Source: Kappaphycus alvarezii (Eukaryota; Rhodophyta; Florideophyceae; Gigartinales; Solieriaceae). From it: a DNA stretch of 64,000 nucleotides. Position numbers and translations under genes: made by a program. Within the stretch, counting starts at the first letter, position 1. The number at the start of each line of letters is the position of its first letter. The stretch covers positions 62,001 to 126,000 of the forward strand of contig NADL03000515.1 of the NCBI GenBank assembly GCA_002205965.3, read 5' to 3'. The notes under the pieces were generated by a model, which worked only from the letters and a program-made list of their open reading frames with translations, had not been told where the DNA came from and did not search any database. This document shows, in pieces, positions 13,291-25,467 of this stretch.

Positions 13291-13959
13291 GATCCCTGAT
13301 TTTGTCTAGTGCTGAGGATTACTCGTTCCTTGAACATTATTTACGCTGCACCCTCCAATCATTGACGTCGCATGTTACCACGCTACCATTTTCCCCTTAC
13401 GGAGGGGTCTTTTAAGCGCTATTAAATGGTCCGCGATTCTCCCATTTCTGAGCTCACAGGGCTTTAGATTGCTCAAGATTTCAATCTTCCCGTCCCACTC
13501 CGTCGTCGTCATGATCTGCCCATCGATGATACGCAATGCCTCTGGGACCACAGAGTTACGGATTGACCATAATCAGCCGGTATTCTACACATTACAGTCA
13601 ATCCGCGTCCACTGCTCCCTCCTCTCTTATCTGAAGAGCCGAAGATGCCAAAAAGGCAAAGCACCAAGTTCTATGCAATGTACTCGACATAGACTTTCAT
13701 GCGATGGCATTTGATGTACACGGCATAGTCGGGCCTGGTGCCTAAGCCTGCCTCCACCGTGTATTTGAATACACGGCCTCTCGAAAAGCTACCAGTTGAA
13801 CTGCAGAACGCCATAAACTTCTGCTAACCCTCAGTTCTTCGGATTAGTAGCGAATAGCGATCGCGATCAAACGAAGGAAACTACAACCGCATGAGCTCTG
13901 ATAGTTATGTTTCGTTCTGAGAAAAATCCCCTCCTCTTTATCTATTTCTACATTTTACA
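13291..13959. other. Intergenic, nothing firm
   Basis: Broken plus-strand frames at 13.47-13.9 kb could be the upstream part of the non-LTR tail remnant that follows. No domain is legible. Confidence 0.4.
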
Positions 13960-14205
13960 GGGAACCATTGCGGTACGAAATGGGAAGCAGAGAAGATATC
14001 AATCTTTTATCGCGACCACCACTGGAGACAGGCTCGTGTCTGTGCCATTCTCCACTCTTGGAGGTTTCAATCCTGATGCATGCTCAATGCTTAGTGAGGT
14101 GGAAAGTAACATGTCAGTGAGGGAAATGGAGACTGTTTTGAATGATACCCAATTAGGAGCTTTCGTCTATTATGGTGTACTGTCGGGAGACAAAGAGAAA
14201 TTTAT
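13960..14205 (+). pseudogene. Possible non-LTR element C-terminal tail
   Basis: The frame reads RNGKQRRYQSFIATTTGDRLVS, then VPFSTLGGF. This layout (basic Lys/Arg-rich helix with Tyr, then a hydrophobic strand and a Gly-containing turn) is common just before the end of non-LTR retrotransposon proteins, and the non-LTR fragments at 43.5 and 46.3 kb have a comparable AEREKHRHY / SERAKSLRY block. The frame runs straight into the left terminal repeat of the DIRS-like element, which suggests that element inserted into an older non-LTR copy. Confidence 0.3.
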
Positions 14206-14400
14206 TTTCATCGTGTGTAGACCGCGGTTTATGCGCATGAAACGCATGTCAGTGCATAGAGAGGTCAAGTCGCTGGACCCGTATCACGAAGCGTACGTGG
14301 CGCACGTGTCCTACGTGGGCCCTGTTATATTGCACTGCGTTCGGCGGCCTTATAGTGGTCGCGAGTCAGACCCAGCGGCGGTAAGACGCGGATATTCCCC
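14206..14400 (+). repeat. Left direct repeat of DIRS-like element
   Basis: It starts ttcatcgtgtgtagacc and includes atgcgcatgaaacg and cacgaagcgtacgtggcgca. It matches 18311-18500 in the same orientation at roughly 85% identity by eye. Confidence 0.8.
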
Positions 14401-14527
14401 TCTCTTTCGAGAGTCCCCAGACCTAGTCCGGTGGTCGGCCCATTAATAACGACCAAAAGCTATCCGGTCCTTTGCTTTTTCGAGAATCGCAACAGAACTC
14501 ACAAATACCATGGCTACTTTGTCGTAG

Positions 14528-15219
14528 CCTCTCAACCCTGTCCTCAACTCGAAGAATCTAGTCGAAGATCTCTTGGACAAGTACAAGCAGGTCGCGAAGG
14601 GCAAGACCTTCGTCGAAGTCGGCATCACCGCCAAATGGATGCAAGCTTACCCAAAGATGGACAATTGTGCCCCGTGTGACAGCGGTTCGGTTTGAAGGGC
14701 TACCTGTTTCAAGCTGGCGATGCCGCTTCCGCCTTCATCGGCGGCTTCTTCGACAACGAGGAGCGGCTCCTGCGCCGCAAGCTCGCCAAGCAGCAGAGCA
14801 TGTAATCGGAGGCCGATCATGACGCGAAGTACATCCATGCTGCCGGCTATTGGTCTGTGCTGTACCATGTGTCGTATGAGCTGCGTTAAGAGGTCTTCGA
14901 GTCCGGGAATAAGGACGATGCTGATAATTTCGATGCCTGGGCCTACGTCGACTTCCGCTACTCGTTGCGCGTCCTCGATCTCCGGGCAGACTTCTACCGT
15001 ATGGCGGCCAAAAACCTAGCGTACGCCAAACTCGTCCTCCCGTGGCTCGAGGGCCGCAGCGAGATGGCGTTGGCGGACGACCTCGACGAACCGCTGGCTA
15101 ACCTGGAGTTGCATCTCTACTCTCAGATATTCAAGGCGATGGCCACCCTCAAGGAAAGCAACGCGATGAAGCGTGCAGGGAGTGCCAGCAAGAAGGGTGG
15201 TGTTGCCGATGAAAATTAG
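14528..15219 (+). pseudogene. DIRS-like gag region
   Basis: Reading across frames gives a continuous Leu/Lys/Ala-rich protein. It runs from LNPVLNSKNLVEDLLDKYKQ through AKWMQAYPKMD, FIGGFFDNEERLLRRKLAKQ and DAWAYVDFRYSLRVLDLRAD to a basic end (AGSASKKGG) and TAA at about 15219. It is interrupted by a frameshift near 14690 and by in-frame TAA codons at about 14803 and 14886. A helical, Lys/Arg-ending protein directly upstream of RT is what DIRS-type elements encode as gag. No zinc knuckle is present, which is normal for that group. The assignment rests on position and composition more than on sequence motifs. Confidence 0.6.
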
Positions 15220-15245
15220 TCGGCGGGGCCATGGGGCGCCCTTTA

Positions 15246-16943
15246 TGGCGTGTTCTACAAAAGCACGTCGAGGCGTGGCGCCGGATGGGTGCTTCGGCCT
15301 ACCTGTGCCGGAGTATCCAGTACGGGATATACGAGCGACCGCAACGTGACCTCGCGCAGGAGAATGGTGTCGATCTAGGGGATATCCGACAGTCAAAGGA
15401 AGAACCGGAGTCTGGAAAGGAAGACATCAAGAAGGGACTTTCGTCGGGTATCTACCAGGGGGTCACCCCAGACCACGCGCGGTGCCTGCTGTAGGATGTC
15501 TCTGTCATCTCCTCGGCGTTTGTCGTCTGGAAAGAGAAGGACGGAGGACGGTCAGGACGGTTCGTGGTCAGCTTGTCGGTTCAATCGACCCACTGGTCCA
15601 AGGGTTCTGTGCGCATGGAAGCCGTCTGAGTTTGCGATGGGCGTGCAGCAAGAGGACCATATGCTGTCGTTCGACATATGGAAGGGCGTTCGTTACCTTC
15701 AACTCCACCCCGCCATGCGGGACCGGTTCATCTTCCGATACCCGATACGATGGTCAGTACTACCTGTATGTGGCTCTCCCGTTTGGTTTGGGTCGCTCAC
15801 CCCTCTGGTTCACAAGGTTGATGGCCCCGTTCATAGCGGAGATGCGGTCGTATGTTTATCGCGTGTTGCCCTACATGGACGACTTTCTCGTCATTCCCAC
15901 TCCGTATGGCGTCAAATCGGAAGCGGAGCACTGTCGGCGTGCAAAAGAGCGCATCGAACATCTGCTCCGCCGCCTCGGGCTTCGGCGTCATCCGGAGAAA
16001 GGGGAGTGGGAAGGATCCCAGGTGGTCGACTACCTGGGCGTTAGGGGCGGGCACGAGAGCGATGGGGTTTACTATGCTGCCGCACAAGGTGGACCACGTT
16101 CATAGCTTCGCCAATAACCTTCTCAAGCAAGTCCGGAACAACCGGCGCTGGGTAAGCGCTAGCGCAGTGCAAACGATGTGCGGCACGTTCATCTCGCTGC
16201 CTTTGGTGCCTTTGGCGCTGCCCTGGGCAAGGTTCTACACTCGCTCGCTCTACTGGGACACTGGGTCTGGCCGGGCTCGCGAGAGCCGCGGACGCTGCCC
16301 ACTCTGGCGCCAGTCCATCCGGTATCTCGTGTTTTGGAAGTGACTCGCCGGGCCGGAGATGGAAGGGCGGCCGCTGGTCCCCCGCTCACCCCAAGCGGCG
16401 ATGCACACGGACGCTGCCGACTTGGGTTATAGTGCGTCTTTGAACGACGAGAACCTCCTACCCGGCGTCGCGGGAATGTTGTGCCACCATGGTGTGTTGA
16501 ATTTGCGAGATCGTGCCGAGTCGATTACCTACCGAGAGTAAAATACCATCCGCAAAGTGCTGCAAGGGACGCTCGGAAAAGAAGTAAGAAGTCGAGGCGT
16601 ACAGCAGCTACTCGTGCACGTGGACAACCAAGCAGTGGTTCACATCGTGAACAGCTTTGTGACCGCCAGTCGGCCTCTCATGCGCGAACTTCGTCGGTTG
16701 AAGCTCTTTTTGTCCAACCTCAACGTGCATATCCGCGCGGAGTGGCTACCATCAGCAGTGAACAAGTTTGCAGACGCCCATTCGCGACGGTTCCCCTGCG
16801 GCGACTTGTCGATCCGTCGACAGCTGCGGCGTTCCGTCGTGGATGGGATGAAGGCGCCCGTCGAGGCTTTCAAGTACCACCCGCTCGGAGAGCACCCGGT
16901 CTTCACGCGGAAGATGGTGCTCGTGGAGCTGGAACGTCCATGA
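15246..16943 (+). pseudogene. DIRS-type reverse transcriptase-RNase H
   Basis: RT motifs are visible in order: SFDIWKGVRYLQLHPA (motif A with its Asp), VALPFGLGRSPLWFTRLM (motif B) and VLPYMDDFLV with catalytic YMDD at 15872-15883. Motif A lies in a different frame from B and C, so the reading frame shifts near 15740. RNase H follows: MHTDAADLGYSAS at about 16401 carries the first Asp, then after a TAA at about 16540 come LLVHVDNQAVVHIVN and IRAEWLPSAVNKFADAHSRR, the DNxAVV and WLPSxxNxxAD signatures of DIRS RNase H. The protein would copy the element's RNA into DNA. It is inactive as written because of several frameshifts and stops. Confidence 0.8.
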
Positions 16944-17046
16944 AACGACGGTATGGCGCTGCTCCTGTAGACGTGAACAAGTTGGCGCGCACCAAGGCCC
17001 CAGCCCACCTCCTCATCCCGGACTGGCCGCGCCAAGCATTGCAACA

Positions 17047-18291
17047 AGCGGTCATCCAGCTGTGTCAACGGTAGCGGCGGCTTCCAAACTCTCCGGAGGA
17101 GATGTGGGATGCGCAATGACAGCTCAATCCGGCATAGCGTCTACTGGAGCTGGAGATGAACATGTCGTGACAAGTTCCACTGCCCGTCTTGCGATGCTGG
17201 GCGTCGGTGCCGCGGCTCACATCGGGGCAGCGTCCGGCAGCAGCGAGTCGACACGCTGCTGAGCGTGCTGCAAATCACGCCTGGAGCGAGCGGACGGAGT
17301 CGTCTCGCTAGTCGCAACGGAATGCAATGCAATGCTAGTCGCAATCGAGTTTTGCACGGAGGACGACCGTCAACCGATTCCTGTGTCTGAAGGAAGCCCA
17401 ATTGCCATTATCGACTGGTTGAAGAGGTTACCCGAGCAAAACACACGGAAAGTGGGCATAGTGTCCATCCCGCAGTATTTGTCGGCCATACGGCGCTTGC
17501 ACGACTTGTATACAGGAAGGCCTGTCCCCACTTTCGGTTCCTGGAAGTGGTCATCCGCGCATACGGGAAGTGGGAAGAAGCGAGCTTCCCTACGAGCCCC
17601 GTGCGGTGTGGTGTGAACGCGCAGAAGATATTGATGATCTGGGACCTTGGCATGAAAACGCCGGTACTGAGTATGTTACAGCGACTGTGCCGTGTGCGTT
17701 TTTGCCTACTGCATGAACGACCTGCGCGAGTCGTCGAAAATGGCGATGGAGGGAAGCATGGTGCATGTGCAAGGCTATGCGATGACGGCCCTGCCGTGTT
17801 ACTGGAAGGGACTTCGTGTGAACAAGGAGCCTCCAATGACTTATCATCGCGCATCGCCGGAGATTTTGTCGCCGCTGGACTTGTTCAAGCGGTGGATGCG
17901 CAGCCATGGCCTCCATTCGCGATTCTTTGCGCTGTACGGCGAGCCGGATGTGTACGTGAGAAATCTGCTGACGCGTGCTCTTTCCCGGTGTCTGGAGGCG
18001 CTCGGTTTGCGCGCGCCACCCGACGGCAAGAACACCTCGCACTCGCCGCGCATTGGCGCCAACACGGAGCAAGCACTGCTGGCTATCCCGCTGGTGGTGC
18101 GGATGTCAAGGTTTGGATGGGGCAAGAGCAGTAAGGAGATGGCTTCTCTCTACTTTGACCGGACTATACGCACGAGTGGTGCGTGGATCTGGATTTTCGG
18201 CGAGCTGTACTTGCCAACGTCAAGTGTTGAAACGATGCCGCGCGCCGTTTCCATCGGCTCCAGCGCAGGAGCGCGCAAGCCGACCTCGTAA
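17047..18291 (+). pseudogene. Tyrosine recombinase of DIRS-like element
   Basis: The last frame (17692-18291) carries TSHSPRIGANTEQALLA, matching the H-x-x-R box of tyrosine recombinases (HSPR at 18040-18051), then RFGWGKSSKEMASLYFDRT, where Tyr (18151-18153) sits at the expected distance to be the nucleophile. The catalytic layout R...HxxR...Y is that of phage-integrase-like enzymes, which DIRS elements use instead of a DDE integrase. The N-terminal half (17047-17690) is spread over three frames, and the first catalytic Arg cannot be placed with certainty. Its stop lies about 20 bp before the right direct repeat, as expected. Confidence 0.75.
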
Positions 18292-18310
18292 CCTCGGAAA
18301 GGTTTTGGCT

Positions 18311-18500
18311 GTTTCATCGTGTGTAGACCGGAGTTTATGCGCATGAAACGTATGTCAGTGCATAGCAAGGGCAAGTCGCCGGAATTGCGTCACGAAGCGT
18401 ACGTGGCGCAAGTGTCTAACGTGGTCCCTGCTATGTTCCACTGCGTGCTGCGGCCTTATAGTAGTCGCGAGTCAGTCCCGGCGGCGGTGAGTCTCGGCTA
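18311..18500 (+). repeat. Right direct repeat of DIRS-like element
   Basis: Same-orientation copy of 14206-14400, starting ttcatcgtgtgtagacc. It lies immediately after the recombinase stop. Long frames over it are repeat shadows. Confidence 0.8.
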
Positions 18501-18617
18501 TGCCTCTTTTTCTCCCCACCCACCCTCCCTTGGATGTGCCGCGATGTCTCTCTCTTTTTGCGAGCGGGAAAAATACATTTACTGTGGTGGCGAAGCTCAG
18601 CGGGCGGGGGCGAGGTC

Positions 18618-18630
18618 CACAGGGTGGACA
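18618..18630 (+). repeat. Left terminal inverted repeat
   Basis: CACAGGGTGGACA. It pairs inverted with 30167-30179 with one mismatch. The next AGGCAG motif begins about 28 bp further in. Confidence 0.6.
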
Positions 18631-18643
18631 CATTGGGCCAAAT

Positions 18644-19645
18644 CAGGCAGAAAAAATCGGATGAAAATTGCTGCCGGCCAGGCGCAAAACAAGCTGCCTC
18701 ATTTGATCAAAATTCTGCCTGAAAATGTCGCACGTGGAACTCCAAAGAAACTGCCCAGAATTTTCTTTCCCCGCAGAATCGCACCGCTCATTAATACTAG
18801 CTGTTATGTGGCTCATGGTGACCGGTGTCCTACGGCCACAAGTTACGGTCCCGAGAGCCATGTACAGTATTGTACATGGCCACAAATTTGGAATAAGAAA
18901 GCCATTTACAGTTCTGTGCATGGCTCTGAGCCACAAATAGCGTGCACTGCACAAAAGTACAGCATACGTGCCTCAAAGCAGGCAAATAGGGGGTCTAAGG
19001 GCTGCTTTTTGTATTTTACTGGGAATTTAGTACCAATGAGTGCGTTTTAGAAATTTGAGAATCTGTATATACAGGCTGGTCGACCGGGGTGCGAGCCTCG
19101 ACTGGCCAGCAACCACAACCCACAAACCAAAAAGTAACCACAACCCCCAAACCAACACAACCAACACCAACACTCCAAAAAGCCAATACACCAACACCAC
19201 GTTGCGTTGTCCTGTCTTCTGTTGTCAAAGCAGTGGCGTCCCTTGTCTCCTTGGACTTACGGTCAAGGGGCAATACCGATTATACTCCAGGAGTCCCTTT
19301 TCTCTTTGGACTTTCGGTGCTTATCTCGAAGTTCAAGGCGGCAATACCCTCAGTGACTGCTAAAATATAAACCCTGAGGTAAAAGAAAAAGAAAAAGAAA
19401 AAGAATTAGAAGCCCTAAAATAGAGGTGCGAAAAAATCAGAACCCCTTCCAGTGTCTGACAAGAACTACCACTATTAATTGCTCACTGCACTCTGGCCAG
19501 CCTCGACCTGAGTGCCTCCCGGCACTCATTAGCCCTGCTCCAGTGCTGCCAGTGCGGCACCTGTACCCCGCCGTACGCCACTTTCTTTACTGCCTCCAGG
19601 CAGCAAAACCGTTGCCTCCAGGCAGCACTTTTACTGCCTACACCG
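18644..19645. repeat. Left subterminal TGCCT/AGGCA motif cluster
   Basis: AGGCAG or CTGCCT-type hexamers recur near 18645, 18671, 18692, 18715, 18981, 19590, 19600, 19612, 19622 and 19633, including paired ctgcctccaggcag units at 19591-19625. The zone also holds a CA/AAC-rich low-complexity run (19123-19200) and an (aaaaag)n run (19381-19405). Similar motif density recurs at the right end of the element. Confidence 0.5.
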
Positions 19646-20980
19646 TACTGCATGCGCACCTAAAACAGTCATCATGGGCGCCCCAATACCGGCCGTATCT
19701 ACTTGCTGATATCGCTCGTATTCTGCGCATGGGGTGGGTCATCGTGGGTCATCGTGTTCTCGTTTCAAAACAGTGCCCCACCACCGTTGCAGTGAGCCCT
19801 GAAGATGGCCTTCTGGCCACCGTGCAGTGCCCACTGTCACTACAATTGGGCGCATATACTTTGTGCTGACCTAGATGCTACTTTATCTGCTCTACAAACT
19901 GCCTTCCATACTACTCGACCCATCCGCTACGCAACATACATAGCACCGGAAACGCGCAGAGTCAGTGGCATATACAAAGGGCCCAAATACCGCGCAATCT
20001 TCACTCCCGCTGTTCACAACCTTCCGCAGCAAACAGAGAAATTGAAGTTGCCATTGCTAGCTGTCCGCACGTCCGCATAAGCAACTTATCTTGCGAAATT
20101 CCATTGCTACGCTCGCGCAATACTCGAAAGAGGAAACAAAATGTGAAGTAGAGAGTTAGCCGCAGTCCCGCACCTGTAGCTTACCTCTCAACGAACCCTG
20201 TGCGGTCGCAAGTTTTTCACTGATAACTAGTAGCGCTATCGCAGCTAACATAGTCAGTTTTCGTTCGAATCGCATTCGCAACTTACAACGCTCCACGCCC
20301 TGCCCACGGCTCCCTCCCACCCACGGCTCGCAATGCGCAGCCCGCACCCTGCACGCCATCATATGTCGCAATGCTCCGGCAGAATTTTGCTCGAACCAAA
20401 AGGAACAGTCGCAAACTTTGTTAGTATCTGAACACCGTGACTTAGCAATGGCTGATGCTTACCGAACACTTGCAGCAACGTCGCGCAACGCATGCATCGC
20501 AAAACACAGTGAACAAAGCTCTCAGTTAGTCGTGATATCGTCGAAGGAAACGTACTTACCTAGGCCGTACTCAGGTAGTGTCGATATAACAGATGTAGAT
20601 CCGGCATCACGTCCAATCTGTAGCCTTATCAGCGCCAACTTGCCATTCAAATCAGATCTTTCAGAAAAGCCCGCCCTTGACGCATTGAATTTCCGTTACT
20701 TTTCGACTACCCACAGTTAAAAGACACGTTCAGATGTGACACAGATCGAAGCTCAGCAAGGGCGTTGAGTACAATTTTCAGAAATGAATTAAAACTATCT
20801 TCTACTCCAGCACTTTACCAAAACTAAGTGAATTCTTTCAATAACTCTTTTAGGACCCATCTATATCTCCTTCTATACCATCATCCCTTTCCTTTTAGTT
20901 GTCCCTGTGCTACACAACATCCGTCATCATGAATGGCAAGCAGTGGAGTATTAAGGTAGTCAGGAAAAAAAAGTCTCGGC
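19646..20980. other. 5' region of the DNA transposon
   Basis: No convincing ORF. Frames of 90-147 codons at 19.4-20.7 kb have no domain. The sequence upstream of the transposase start may hold its promoter, but no element is clear. Confidence 0.4.
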
Positions 20981-23900
20981 ATGGCCCCACCCTTCATTCT
21001 ACCCCCGCGCCCTCGCTCCAGGCGGCGTGCATCTCTTCGTAGCTCAGAGCCGGTCCATGCATATACACAGAGCCCCGATGCCACTCATAACATGGCAAGC
21101 AGCTCCAGCCCCAATTTAGACCCTCTTCACGGGGATCAAGAGTTTGGTTGTATAGACTGCATCGAACAAGATCGCTCTATGCATCTTAATGAACATAGGG
21201 ACGATTGCGCCGTTGATGAAGAATTTTTGTACGATTTTGCTCCAAAACATCACAATGAAAGCTCGTGTAGCGAGGATGATGGAGATCAGGATTCCTGCAG
21301 CACCACAGGTGCGACTCCCCTCCTCTCCATAGACTGGAGGATACTGGCAGGTCTTTTAAACACAACCGGAACAGATCGTTACACGGCGATTGGATTCGAA
21401 AGGTTCCTGTGGTACCTCAATGAGTTCGCTGACGAGAAGATACCAAGTTGGAGGTCTGTTAGAAGAGGTATCCGCAAATCCGCATTGGTGCATGATTTTA
21501 CAAAGACAAGCACGCATATGTTAACAGTGAACTTTGCCAAAAGTGGTGCCAAGGCGGGAGTCGGGCAGTTTGCATCCGAAACAAAAGCCCCGGTAATTAT
21601 TGTGAAGCCAAGTGAGTGGGCAAAGAGGGACATCCAGTCGCACACAGTGGAGAAGATCGCGCGTGGAGGAAATACGAACAGCCAGGTAGAGTCCCGGGAC
21701 CAAGAGCACCAAGCACTTTTCGCTAGCGTCGAAGAATCTCTGATTGTGAGAAACCGAGAGAGCGTTCTGTCAGGAATACAAATTCCAAACTAGAAGGGAG
21801 GAGTGTCCTTGCTACAGAGAGGATCATCTCTTAACATCACACTGAGAAGAACAGAACAAGCATTCTCGTTCTTGCAACAGTCCAGGTTCACCTGTGAAGC
21901 TCACGGAAAGAGCGAAATACGGTTTACAGCAACTGTTCGCTAAGTAACTTTCTTTCAAAAAGCAAACGTTACTTATGAGGTCGAAGAACCCGAAACCTCA
22001 ATGCATTCAGTGAAGAGACGAAAACAAAGCTCTCAACACAAAAAGCAAGACTTTGATCAGGCATCTTCGCCTTTCAGGCCTGAAGACATCATCGGGAACA
22101 TAACCTGCGCTGAACCTTATCCTGACGAGAATTCTCAGTATACATCAATTTTTGGTTCTGGCTGAAGAGTAACGCGAGGGAACATCGTGTGAGTATCCTG
22201 TTTATGAGAAATGATATGGATCCGAAGAGGTATAAAGACGGGGAGCTATGTATAAGAACTGTGGTGCTGCCAATCAAAGAGCAGAAGGAGAAGGCTTTAT
22301 CGGTGTCTCCGGTGATTCAAGGCCGGAAGTAACGAGCTTTAGGAAGCTGAAAGATGGAAGAAGATACACTACCTATCGATTCCTGTTGTGCGCCGATGCT
22401 TGGGAAGCGCAGAAGCATGGGAGGATGTTATATGCTTCCTCTGGGAATGTTACCAGACTGAAGATCTGCAGTCGGAGCCGTTCGAAAGATAGGGCTTGCA
22501 CCACCCGGCTTGTAAACTAACGAGATACTCAAGGTTATCTTGAGCGACATTATCAAAGGTACTGTGGAAGGCTTCGTAACTAAAGACTCGCGCGGAAAGC
22601 AGGTGGTAGTTTTCCTGGACTGCGTGGGGTTCATCGCAGACTACCTAGCCATGTCGGAGGCGCTTGACGTTCTGGGTCATAATTCGAACGTTTAATGTCA
22701 CCTATGTGTATTTAGTCGAAACGACAAATCTGGAGGGGGTCATTCAGCATACAGATACAGCATAACTATCCAAAGCAGCCACCTGTCCTTCTGTCGCCTT
22801 GCCGAGCTGACAAACGCTCTCAGGACGGCAAAGATAAGTGACTCAGATCTGCGTGCAATGGAATTTCAAGAATCCGTAGTGTACGGATCCAAAGTGTATG
22901 CCCTGCATGAGCTGTCCATCCATCTCTAACGAGTCCGCAGAAAGATACCAAGAAAAGAATACGACTTGCCTGTAGTTCCAAGAGTATTGGAGCCCTACCA
23001 ATCATGTCCATAGCTCCAGATCACCTTTTCCTCGCCTGTCCCATGATGTCATCAACTGCTTCTTGAAACATGTCTCTGTGGCTGTGAGGAAGAGAACCCA
23101 CATGATATCAAAGCGACTCCTTCGGGAAAACCAACTTTACTTCCAGAACGAACTATTTAGTTCGGAAAAGATAGAAGTCAACAGCATGAGCATAACCGGA
23201 ATTTATGCTCTGTTGTTCGTGTTACCCAACGCATATAAGATCACTTTAGTTCCGGACAGTGGAAGCGGAAGAGATTTTGAGTTGGTAAAGAAGTTTGTCG
23301 ACCTACTACTACATTTCCAAAGGCTTGTGAGTCGTAGTCAATTCTTTCAACGTTTCACTATGGGTTGGAAGGGCGCTGTTGATGAATTTAACAGAGAAGA
23401 TGGAAACAAGCGCCTCTATCTGGAAATGTAGTTGGCAAAAGACTACATCCGGAAGCTTTCTTCACTTTGCAGGGTCTCAGAGAAAGCAAGTAACAGCCTG
23501 GGCAAACCTAACGTCCATTGTTTACTGGATTTTTTCAACCTCACTTTGCCGGCGTTCGGAATTATAAGACTATTCCAAGAGCTGGTACTTGAAAGGGCAC
23601 TCAAGGAGCTCAAGAGGGCGTACGTTCGGTCCAATTTTCATAAAGCGCAGCTGCAATGCATGGAACATACAATCGCGAATGACTGGGCCGGAAGACTTGC
23701 AGTTGAAACCGAAGAGGTGTCACTAAATGGTGAAGGTTTGATTGAACGGTCTTGCAGGGCAGTTCTAAGACTCCTCGGACGACCGGAGTGGGAACTAGAG
23801 AAAATTCCAGTCGGCGTCATTGAAAGGGTGAAGAAAGCCTTTCAAACGCCCGTTCTGCAGCACCTTGCAAGTTTGAGATGGTCTTGTAGCTCCTTGTTGT

Positions 23901-24656
23901 CATCAAAGTGCTGTTGGGAAGTTTCACATAAGAAGAAACTTGTCATTTTCTGTGATTCTAGTAAGAAGTGGAAACATGAGATTGACACCACAAAATCCTT
24001 TCTTCTCGAGGTGCTCAAGAACGACTTACGGATGAAATAAGCTAACTCCTGCGATCACAGGACGGAGATTGAAATCACTGAACACTCAGAAGCCAAATGG
24101 GTAGTGATTTATGGAGGTAGCAATCCATGGAAAGAATGTAAAGTGCGCGTAAAGCCAGAATTTGTCATTCGGCGCCTTACATGCCTGTCGGGGGACATGC
24201 TCTCTAAATCTACAGAGGAAAGATTAGACCTAACTTATGACCAAAAAGAGGAGTGTCTTAGAGCGTTTTGGATGGTTTTCAGTATACTCGGAAGTCGAAA
24301 GCTGCAGGAGATATCGCCACTAGGTGGCATGGCGTCGGCTTTTGCGTTGGTTCTGCCGTGTGAGAAACACGATATAATGACGATAGTTATACAAACACAA
24401 GCCATCGCGAGTACTATCATCCCGTTAACACACTGTGTGTGACGTACTATGGCTGTGCACAAGTGCGAGGGCGGCGATGGCGCTAATATGGATTGCATTA
24501 GCAGTAGTGAACAAGAAAGTTGTTGCCCGGGCATTGAGGAGGGTGGCCAGTATGAGGTATTTGGACACGCAGAAGGATATCCTCCATGAAGCGCATAGGA
24601 TTGCTTCAGAGCGAAAGAAGTACACAGCAGAAAAATCTACAATAGTGGTATACTAA
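20981..24656 (+). pseudogene. Transposase, Tnp2/CMC-like (decayed)
   Basis: The first frame (20981-21793, 270 codons) has a Ser/Asp-rich N-terminus and then a folded region (LLSIDWRILAGLLNTTGTD; FERFLWYLNEFADEKIP). The central part, over several frames, reads VVVFLDCVGFIADY (about 22610), then GHNSN followed by C-x2-C (His 22678, Cys 22696 and 22705), then APDHLFL and HDVINCFLKH (about 23010-23070). It ends with two long frames (23063-24040, interrupted by TAG at 23429-23431) and 24104-24656. An acidic strand, H...CxxC, and a later D-H-(D/E)-like segment are the layout of Tnp2-type CMC/KDZ transposases. Stops and frameshifts make this copy inactive. The superfamily call is by layout, not by database match. 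Confidence 0.5.
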
Positions 24657-25467
24657 ACGACGTATCTATCACCGTAGTCGAAAGACAACTCCTGGCATAG
24701 ATCGATGTTATTCAGAGCAACTAACCTCAACCTCTTGTATTTGATAAGGTCTTTCAGCAATTTGGCTGTTGATGCCAATACTTGAACGTTAGATAGTCTA
24801 GGTACTAGATCCCCAGCATCCACCTTAACTTTATCCGCATCCCCGTTTATGAACCTTGGATTATTCATCTTTCCCATTGCGCAATACTTACTCACGAAAT
24901 AGGCGGTATTCATTACCTGTGTCCCAAACTTTATTCCACCGGGCTGAATGGGGAATTCCATACGGAACATGTTGAATTCCCTGACCGTGACACCGAGGTG
25001 GCCATTATCACCATAGGTCTTGGTGTTCGGCGCTCGTGTTTCAAAGTCCTCATACACAATCGCCCGTGGTAATAGCCTATGATGGCATTCTTCTTGAACG
25101 GCTTGGTTGCGAATACCCCCTCTCCAGCGGAAACATGCTCGATCGTGAACGGTCCCACGCAGACTCCAACAGTGACTGCCTCGGCTGCCATTACCTGCTT
25201 TGAGTGCTCCCCAGGTCGTAAGCGTTCAACCTCGTCAATAACTTTTGTCTACGCGGAATGTCGGGAAGCAATATGGCCTTGACCAGCATAATCGACAACC
25301 TCAAATGCCTCGCCGTTGCTTAGTTCAGCCTTGGTGCAATGAAGAGCCCAACTGCAGACGGGAAATAGAGCCGTCGTTTTCTTCCGGACCCGTCCGAAGT
25401 AGTGAAAAGGTCTGTTAATCATCGCAAGAGGATGCGGGTCTATGTTGAAAACCGGTTCCAAATGCAA
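24653..25467 (-). pseudogene. SET-domain protein inside DNA transposon
   Basis: The minus-strand frame reads EHVSAGEGVFATKPFKKN then IIGYYHG, the GxG-x-F-A opening of SET lysine methyltransferase folds (AdoMet-binding turn). About 130 residues later comes LCQELSFDYGDRYVV, the terminal E(L/I)xxDY motif that carries the catalytic Tyr. The usual NHSC box is replaced by PRFINGDADKV, so substrate or cofactor handling may differ. There is one in-frame TAG (25249-25251) and one single-base shift near 25075 in a GGG run; otherwise about 270 codons are open. It ends convergently with the transposase, with a 4-bp overlap at 24653-24656. It could be cargo captured by the transposon or an ordinary gene interrupted by it; the convergent packing favours cargo. 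Confidence 0.6.

Larger units (their letters stand above)
14206..18510 (+). mobile_element. DIRS/Ngaro-like tyrosine-recombinase retrotransposon
   Basis: Between two direct repeats of about 190 bp lie, in order, a gag-like region, an RT with YMDD, a DIRS-type RNase H and a tyrosine recombinase with an H-x-x-R...Y signature. This order, with no integrase, protease or LTRs, is diagnostic of the DIRS order. Direct rather than inverted terminal repeats, and no methyltransferase-like domain between RNase H and recombinase, point to Ngaro/PAT-type elements rather than DIRS1. GC is visibly higher than in the flanks. Several stops and frameshifts show it is dead. Its outer ends are approximate. Confidence 0.8.

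Noticed and set aside
18319-19050. 243-codon plus-strand frame
   Set aside because: Starts in the DIRS right repeat and runs across the transposon end; the same N-terminal part occurs at the left repeat. A repeat shadow.
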